NCBI GenBank assembly: GCA_024362935.1
Contig: JANCRA010000025.1
Span: 13,852,936-13,916,935 of the forward strand
Reading direction: 5' to 3'
Length of the DNA stretch: 64,000 nucleotides
DNA from: Setophaga petechia
Lineage: Eukaryota; Chordata; Aves; Passeriformes; Parulidae
The notes below the pieces were generated by a model that made no database searches, was not told the origin of the DNA, and was given only the letters and a program-made list of their open reading frames with translations. Below, piece by piece: positions 57,081 through 64,000 of this stretch. The stretch's first letter is position 1. Each line of letters opens with the position of its first letter. The position numbers and the translations under genes are program-made.

Positions 57081-60000
57081 TGTTGTGCTTGAGACATCCC
57101 AGTTTTGCTAAGGAAATGCTAACAGCATGTAGAGATGTGAGTGATCCTTCAGAGTACCTTTTCTGTGTCTTTTTTTGCCAGCAGAAAGCAGAATCAGGAC
57201 CAGGTCTTCTGGTGGCACCGAGAGCTGGGCTGGCAAGCGAGGGAGGGGGGCAGTGGGGAAGGAAATGAAACCAGGCTGCTCCACCACTGTCCTGCTGGCA
57301 CATGACGTGGTCTGCAGAGCTCTCATGGTGTGGTGTTCGTGGATGAGCTCCAGACCCTTCATGTGCCTCCAGAAAATTTGTCTGTGTGAGTCCTGTCTTC
57401 CAATAACCTGCCCTCATCAGCCAACTGCTTCCTCTGGTGTGCCCAAAACACAGGGCCTTTGAAAGTGGACTTAAAATGAGACTTCATGCTGATTAATAGC
57501 ATGTAAATACATAGAGCAATTCTTCAGATGGAAGTTAACTTGACTTTTAGCCTTTTCTTTAATTTTAGGCTTCCTGCTTTGCTTGAGAAATTTGAGCGCT
57601 GCTAATATGACATTGTATTAAGTGGTGTCACTCAATGTAGATAACACATGATTATTACTTAGTTATTAGAAAACACCTGATTTATCTCAATTGTGCCTCT
57701 TAATTTATACTGAGAACCATAAAAGCAATAATCAAACCCCCTCAGGTCCTCCCTCCCTCCCTCCCTCCCTCCCTCCCGTTGGCAAGCCTGTAACTAACCT
57801 GTGCTGTGAGAGGATATTTATCAGGGTGCTGCAGGGCCCAGGAGTAGTTTCTGTCTCCAATTCACTGACAATTCAGAGGAAGAAGTAGGCAGTGTATTAA
57901 TTCATCGATGTTAAAAAAAAAAATGCTAAAGGAGTACTGCTGAAAAGTACAAGAGCCTAGAGAGGGATTAAAAGTATGGATAAAGACATTCAAATTGGAA
58001 AGTTTATGCTATCACATGTGGACATAAATAATATAAATCAGAGGTAGTTGTTGGGAACATTTTGGATGTGAGAACAAGTGTGCCATGGCTTATGACTTTT
58101 AGCCAAAACCAGTATTTCATATTTGCTTGAACCTTGAAGGTGCTTAGAGGACATGATCCAAGTGTATTCCCAGTTCAGAGAACCAAATTGCACCCAGTAT
58201 TTATTATAATTTTTAAAGCATTTTGAGTCCAATGGGTCATGTTTGTGTTTTTTTATGGAGTAAAGCAGATCACTGGATGGATCAGGGGAGGTAGTAAAAG
58301 TGTGATGTTTTTCTTAAATGTAGCCCCTGCCCTTTTGTGTAACTTTGTTTCTGGATGTCTTGGTACAAAAACCACTTTAAAATTGTGGAGAAGTCACATA
58401 GTATCAACCAGAATAACAACATGAGAATGATCCTTTTGGAAAAAAATATTGAAAACCCTGAATATAGTAGATACTTACCTCCATCTGTAGGACAGAGACA
58501 CCAAGAGAAACAAGGAAATTAGATGATTGAAATAATAGGAGAAAGGAGAACAAAAATAATTCTAAACACAAATAAATATTCTGAAGCAGGAATAGGAAGT
58601 TCTGCTCTTGAAACACTTAAACTAGACAAATACATTGTGTCTGGCAGACAGTAACTTACAAATAGTCCTGGGTTAGAAATTGCATTTTGTATGCCTTTTG
58701 TGTCCCTGAATTTTATCCCAAATAAAGTGGATTGGAAAACAGGGGATGGTTAATATCATGGGTTCATCTCAGTAGCCAATACCAGAATTATTTGAAGAAG
58801 CAGGAGAATAGGGACATTTGAGGTGTGTGTTCTTTTGGCAGATTCGGGCTAGGTACTGAACAAGTGTTGGAAAGTCTAAGAAGGAATTGGATGGCACATA
58901 TACAATGGTTCTGCTGTGCATGTCAGTGCTCTGGAAGCCAGCCAGCTATGCTCAGAGGTTGGTTTTTGATGGAGATGTTTTCCCTCACCTCAGGGAGAAA
59001 AGGTTGGCATCTCATTAAATACTGTTTTTTCACACTGATGGTGGATGGCCATCAGGGTAATCTCACACCCACCTTTCTCTTTGCCTGAAGGGGGCCATGG
59101 TACCTGACCTCCAGGGCAGAAGTGCAACCCTCCTCCTCTTTAACATCACAGCAATGTCCACCCCAGGTTTGGGCTGTGCACGTTGCAATTCAGCAACAGC
59201 TATTCTGCTTTTCAGGCCTTCCTCTAATCTGAGTGGATAGGAAAGTGTTGGGTAGACCTGCAAAAAAAGTCTCCCCTTTGGTTTGGATGGAAGAGTTGAT
59301 GGTAGTAACTGCAGAGCTGATATTGGCTCCTACCACTTTTCACAGAAGACTGAATGTTTTAAAAATCAAAAACTCTGTTTCTCAGCATTTTTTCCTGCTG
59401 TTCTTGTGGTGACTTAAAGCATCTTTTCCTTGAATGTAACTCACACAATGAAGCTAAAATCACATCTTCCCAGCTTCCTTCCTCTTTCATTTTGAGCTAC
59501 TTTCATGTACAAACCATCCACCTCCTCAGAGTGAACCCTCTGAGCAGGTTCTGGATGAGGCCACTGGCCCAGCTTGTTCTCATTTCTAGTCCCAAGCCAT
59601 GCCTAATATTAGATACCTTGGAAGAAAGAGTAAAATCCTACAAAGACAAGTGGGAAAACTGCAGAATTCTCTTGACTCCAATTGCTGACTCTGTTGATGT
59701 TTTGGGTTTTTAATCTCATTAGTATTATTGCTTCAATAAATACCTTGCAGAGAAGAGTTCTGTGCGTTACTTTTGTAAGTGTGGATGCAGCAGTATTTTC
59801 TTTCATCACTTCTAAATCTATTGTCTATTATTTAGTTGGATGACTCCTTGCTCCTGTCCTATTGGGAGAAAAAGAGGGTGGGAATGGAGAATAAGTGCAT
59901 CCAGATGGCTTTCTCTGACTGTTTTATGTTATCATATGGTTGGATTGTTTCACCTCTTACTTACCGCCCCTTGAACGTAGCCCAGAAATTTGAAAATCGT

Positions 60001-60139
60001 TACAGTTCCTATTCAGCAGAGTTTTTAATGGACTGTAGGCCATCCAAAGTCATGCTAACAAGGGTTCAGTGAGTCTTGAATTTAGTAATGTGTGTGTTTT
60101 GTAACTGCATTCTCAGATGAGCATCTTACTGGGGCTGTA
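57081..60139 (+). other. CECR2: CECR2 intron 1, no exon seen
   Basis: Unique AT-rich intronic DNA. The stretch 57480-57730 is AT-rich with clustered ATTA words. A poly(A) run lies at about 57913-57923. No exon was seen. Confidence 0.55.
57748..57777 (+). repeat. (CCCT)n microsatellite
   Basis: About seven uninterrupted CCCT units on the plus strand; the minus strand is (AGGG)n. Confidence 0.97.
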
Positions 60140-61060
60140 AATTTATGTCAGTTCCTTCTGGGCTTTTAAGTTTCTGAGGTTTTGTTTTGTTACAGAGGCA
60201 AATGGGTTGAACGCCACATTTGAGAGAAAAACTGTGTTTTCCATATTTTTCTTTATCTCTCTAATACAAGCTCCACATCTGGTTTGTGGTTTTGACAACG
60301 ACTGGAAACTAAGCAGATGTTTTCCCTGTGCTGTCCACAAGGCCACTTAGATCTTTCTCCAAATGGTTACAATTAATGTGAAACCCATCGGTGTCTACAA
60401 TTAGTTCAAACTCTCCTTGCCAATTTGCATAACCTTGCACTTGTGTGCAGTAACATTTATTTGCTGTAACTTGGGTGGATGCTTCGGATTCATACTATTA
60501 GTTCTTGCTGGTTTTATTTAATTTATAGAGCAGTATCATCAACAACTTTTTCCCCTTATTTCACATTGTATATACCCCTTTCCAGATCATTTAATATATT
60601 AAATGTTGATCATAGTATCCACCCCTGGGACTTCCCCCATTAACCTTCTTGAAAACTGGCCATTTATTCATGCTGTTCGTTTTTCCTAAATTAGCTTTAA
60701 TCTATTGACAGATGTTTACCTCTCACCCCATGACTAGTTTCCCTAATAGACTGTGGTGATTAATATTACCAAAGGCTGTTTGAAAATTCAAATTAATTAT
60801 ATCTACCAATTTTTCTTTACCCACTGTCTTGGCACTCCTTATAGAAAACACGGATGTGCCCATTTTTCTTATGGAAACGCCATGCTAATCTGGGCCTGCT
60901 GTATGGCATTAATCTAATTTTCATAACTACCCAGTTGAGCCATTTTACCAGGTACTAAAGTAAGGTTTACAAGTGCCTGTAATTCCCAAGCTCACTGTTG
61001 CTTTTTATACACAAATCCAGGGTATCACCTGCCCTGCAGCTTTGCCACTTCCTAGTTAAT
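60140..61060 (-). mobile_element. Decayed CR1-like LINE reverse-transcriptase copy
   Basis: The minus strand can be read as the C-terminal half of a CR1-type reverse transcriptase in the right order, with stops and frame breaks. From high to low coordinates: a NYRPVSLTS/PGK-type segment at about 60990-60940, a FQKAFD-type region near 60790, INGQFS near 60665, a SGVPQGS-type segment near 60630, an INDLEKGV/FADDTK-type region near 60590-60540, KCKVMQIGK near 60430-60405, and a RDL-GLVDS-KTSA stretch near 60345-60310. It is an ancient, non-functional copy in the antisense orientation of CECR2 intron 1. The exact subfamily is not determined. Confidence 0.8.
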
Positions 61061-61146
61061 TTTAATGACCGAGCTGCCAGCGGAACGCGCAATGCGCCGC
61101 TCGGCTCTTAGCATCGTTTGAAACTCGCGCGAGCCAGCGCTACCTG
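61061..61146 (+). promoter_or_regulatory. Compact intronic CpG cluster
   Basis: About 12 CpG in roughly 80 bp (61069-61140), in otherwise AT-rich, CpG-poor DNA. It includes GGAACGCGCAATGCGCCGCT, a CHR-like TTTGAA near 61120, and the perfect palindrome CTCGCGCGAG near 61126-61135. It directly abuts the LINE remnant. Retained CpGs suggest an unmethylated, possibly regulatory element. Confidence 0.4.
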
Positions 61147-63659
61147 GGCCAGTTTGTTTCCAATTTAAATTAATTTTATGTGACTCCAGGCATCGGTGGC
61201 AGGCTGCCCTGGGTTTTTACAGCGCCTGCTCTTGAGCTGCTCGTTACCAGCACCCGCCAAGGGCCCCTGCAGGGCTGTGCTCTCTGTGCCTTCCATACCC
61301 TTCCTATACCTCTCCTACACCAGCCTGTGTGGAGATGTTCTTTGAAAAGCTCTTCCAAGTATCTTGACAGCCCCTTACCCTCAGGCTTCTAGGAAGCTCA
61401 ACCAGCTCTGTTAAAACTGCAGTTTTTAACTTTTAAATTCAAACAAGCAAGCACCAGAGCATCATTTGAGTATGGTTTTCATGTTTTTTGACTTTTATGT
61501 TAGTTAAAGTTGGATTATTTCTGGATCTTCCTGCAATCTGGATGTTTACAGCCAAATTAAGTCTTTACATTCAAGTCATTATTTTCTTCTGTGCATGTCT
61601 GAGCAATTTATGGTTTTAATGTTCATTTGCTTGAATTTGTCTTTAACGTCTTAAGTTACAAAATCATAATTGTTTCTTCCTGTTTGCAGAATGAACTGTT
61701 TCTTTTGACCTGTATTGAAGGGCTTTTGGTTAAAAAATTGAGTTTAAAAATGAACTGCAACTTTTTAAAAATTGGTTTAATTGTCTTAAATGAGATGCTT
61801 AGCACCTAAACCTGATTTAGTGCAGTTAGCCAGCTGTTCTGGTTTGTTCCCAGTCTTTAGGCTCTCTGTGGCTCATGTCAGCATCTCACCCTCCCCTGAG
61901 CACTCAGGTATGTGTCAGGATGTGTGTAGGTGCTTGGCAGCAGCCAGGACACTGTGAGATGGACAGAGAGAGGCTGATCCACTGCAAAATAACACAGCAA
62001 AGAAAACTCAGCCAGATAATCAGTTTCAGGATTAAAAACCCTAAAACCTCCCCATAGCCTCACCATCCATGGCGCCCACGGCAGTGAGCAAGCACAGGGG
62101 TCATGCAGGTGGAGGAGCTGGGCAGTGTTGCTCTAAAGTTACCCCTGGAATTTCATCCAGAGCGAAGGGAATAAACAGAAATGAAGCGCGTACTCCTCGT
62201 CGCTCGCAGATGGGCTCCACACATGTCAAGGCTCAATTTATCCTATCAGTAAGGTCTATTCTGGGCTCTTCTGTGTTTTCTGCCAGTTCAGTCTGGGAGT
62301 TGTTTTACACCTCTTGGCAAATATTTGGTTTGGGAGTTTCTAAGTATAATTTAAGTGATTGATTAAAAGGCAGGGAAAGCTTCAGCTCTTACCAGTTAGA
62401 GTAATTTCAAATTTACCATTAGGTAAGTTTTAAAGATATTAGTGTATGCTAAGCATTTAAGAGTAAAGCAGAGGATCCAAACAGCCTGTACTGCTGTTCT
62501 TGAAGACATTTTGCTGGTATTCCAAGTTTATATTTGCTTTAGTGATACAGTTAATATTCAGATAATTAAAGGTTTATATTCCGGAGGGCAGGGAGGGTGG
62601 GGGAAACAGCAGAAAGCATCGAGAACATTAGGCCAAGCATTGTTTCTTTATTTCTGAGTACCAAGTGTATCTTGGATGTAGACAGACACTGCAATAGTTG
62701 GTACATTGTACCAAATTACCCATTTTATCTCTCCTTGTGTTAGTGTCAGGCTGATTCCTTCCTATAGCATTGCATTTGCAGCATTGTCCTTCAGAGGCAT
62801 TGCAAACCTGCCAGCTCCTTAAGCACACTCCCTGCATCTTATATTTTGACTGGCTTGGAAACCTGTTCCCTTCACACCTTCTTGGGTTTAATTTCCCTGA
62901 GTTGATTTCCTGCAGAGAAATTCTTTCCCCTGTCCCTGCTGCTGTGGTTTCATCCCACGCTGGGACTGCTGGGTGTTTGCTGTCCTAACTGTGCTTCTTC
63001 AGGCCCCACAGTGCATCCTGGATATTTAAAGAATTCAGCCTCATGGCTTTCCTGTGCATTAAGAAAATATTTTCTTGGTTTTGTGGAACAGCAAAGTGAA
63101 ACGCAGAGCATTGTGAAGGAAGTCTGGCTCAGCTGGGGGATGAACTCTGATCTCCACGTGTCTGCCCAGTACCTTGATTACGTGATCATCTCCACTGCTT
63201 CATCTCAAATTCATCTGTGGAAGTTGAACCATCGTGTCAAACTGCATTTTTCATCTCTTTTCTCTCGACTCTGCTTATAGCTTGAGGCTCTGGAGGAGAG
63301 TGGAGTTTTTACATGTTGGGAGTTTTCTTCAATACTGCTCTTTTATCCCCTCTTTTTGCCTCCCTTCTTGCATCTCAAGTTGTGTGAAATCAAGTCTCTT
63401 TTCCCCTCTACATCTGAAATGCAGCTTTCTGTATTCATGCACATACTTGCTATCAAAAGTTTAATCTCTGTTCTCCGTTTTAATGCTGTAACAAGATTTT
63501 ATTATTTTTTTTAGGACCCTCACATTTTCCTTCCTCTATGACATTCAACCCTAGGCAGCCAGTATTTTCTGCATTTAGCAGCTAAGTCACGTTCTTTCCT
63601 GGTCAAATTTTAGTGTCCTCTGCCTGATTCTGCATGGAATAGAAACCCTTTTCTGCCTT
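61147..63659 (+). other. CECR2: CECR2 intron 1, no exon seen
   Basis: AT-rich intronic sequence. It contains a second small CpG cluster at 62161-62212 (about six to seven CpG). No CECR2 exon 2 or other exon was recognised. Confidence 0.55.
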
Positions 63660-64000
63660 GTACACAGAAATGGATGTACAGGGTTAGATCAAAGGTCCCC
63701 CTAGCCCAGCATCCTGTCTCTTGCTGTACAGCAGATACCCACAGAAGAGTGTCAGTTCAGGGCAGTCAAGCAGTGATACTTCCCTAGACTGTGCTACCAG
63801 TCTCTGGCACATTTGCAGCTCAAAAACTTCATTTTGTACCTAACAGCTCTTGATAGATTTTTTCCCCCTCCTTCTGTTAACTTGCCTTTCTTCTGTGAAC
63901 CCATGTACTCTTATAGCATCAATAATATTCCATGGCCAAGAGACAGAAGAATTATTGCTTGTGCAAGGAAGTGTCTCCTTTTTGTTGTTTCTGTCCTGAT
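63660..64000 (-). mobile_element. Ancient CR1 LINE 3' end, antisense, runs off the window
   Basis: AGGGTTAGATCAAAGGTCCC, CCTAGCCCAGCATCCTGTCT, and later AGTGATACTTCCCTAGACTG and GTGCAAGGAAGTGTCTCCTT are the antisense equivalents of the old CR1 3' region (the complement of GGACC-TTTGGTCTGACCC and so on). It is the same family type as the 56700-57080 copy but in the other orientation. Confidence 0.82.

Noticed and set aside
30864..64000. Search for CECR2 exon 2
   Set aside because: I looked for text encoding ELE followed by the downstream N-terminal block after an acceptor and found none. The exon is probably beyond the right edge; a spliced alignment would be needed to exclude a short exon.

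Overview
This is vertebrate nuclear DNA, almost certainly avian and probably from a songbird. The genes have introns with GT/AG boundaries. The dominant interspersed repeat is the CR1 LINE. There is a solo LTR that looks like those common in passerine genomes, and a long CpG island covers a housekeeping-type promoter. Nothing in the window looks bacterial or plasmid-like, and almost all open frames over 60 codons are chance frames in non-coding DNA.

Only two protein-coding genes can be supported, and each contributes one coding exon. At the left edge, on the minus strand, is the 5' end of ADA2 (CECR1, secreted adenosine deaminase 2). It shows a TATA-type promoter and non-coding first exon at about 2.63-2.86 kb, an intron of about 0.93 kb, and the first coding exon at 1377-1702 with signal peptide and start of the ADGF N-terminal region. 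The rest of ADA2 lies to the left of the window. At 29.8-31.6 kb a CpG island contains the promoter, 5' UTR and first coding exon (30678-30863, plus strand) of CECR2, a chromatin-remodelling bromodomain protein. The rest of the window, about 33 kb, is CECR2 intron 1; exon 2 was not found. The two genes are head to head about 27 kb apart, the same arrangement as in the human 22q11 cat-eye region.

The intergenic part (2.9-29.8 kb) holds CR1 fragments of several ages, a MIR-type SINE, a 16-copy 40-bp minisatellite with G-quadruplex potential on its minus strand, a 325-bp A/C-rich tract, a 650-bp pyrimidine-rich block, and a 633-bp solo LTR with a 5-bp target duplication. Intron 1 of CECR2 (30.9-64.0 kb) holds further CR1 pieces, including a decayed antisense LINE reverse-transcriptase copy at 60.1-61.1 kb. 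It also holds a recent 144-bp tandem duplication, microsatellites, a homeodomain-site-like AT-rich segment near 44.2 kb, and two compact CpG clusters near 61.1 and 62.2 kb. These CpG clusters are the best candidates for unrecognised regulatory elements.

I did not find an undescribed multi-gene system here. The observations worth following are regulatory or structural.
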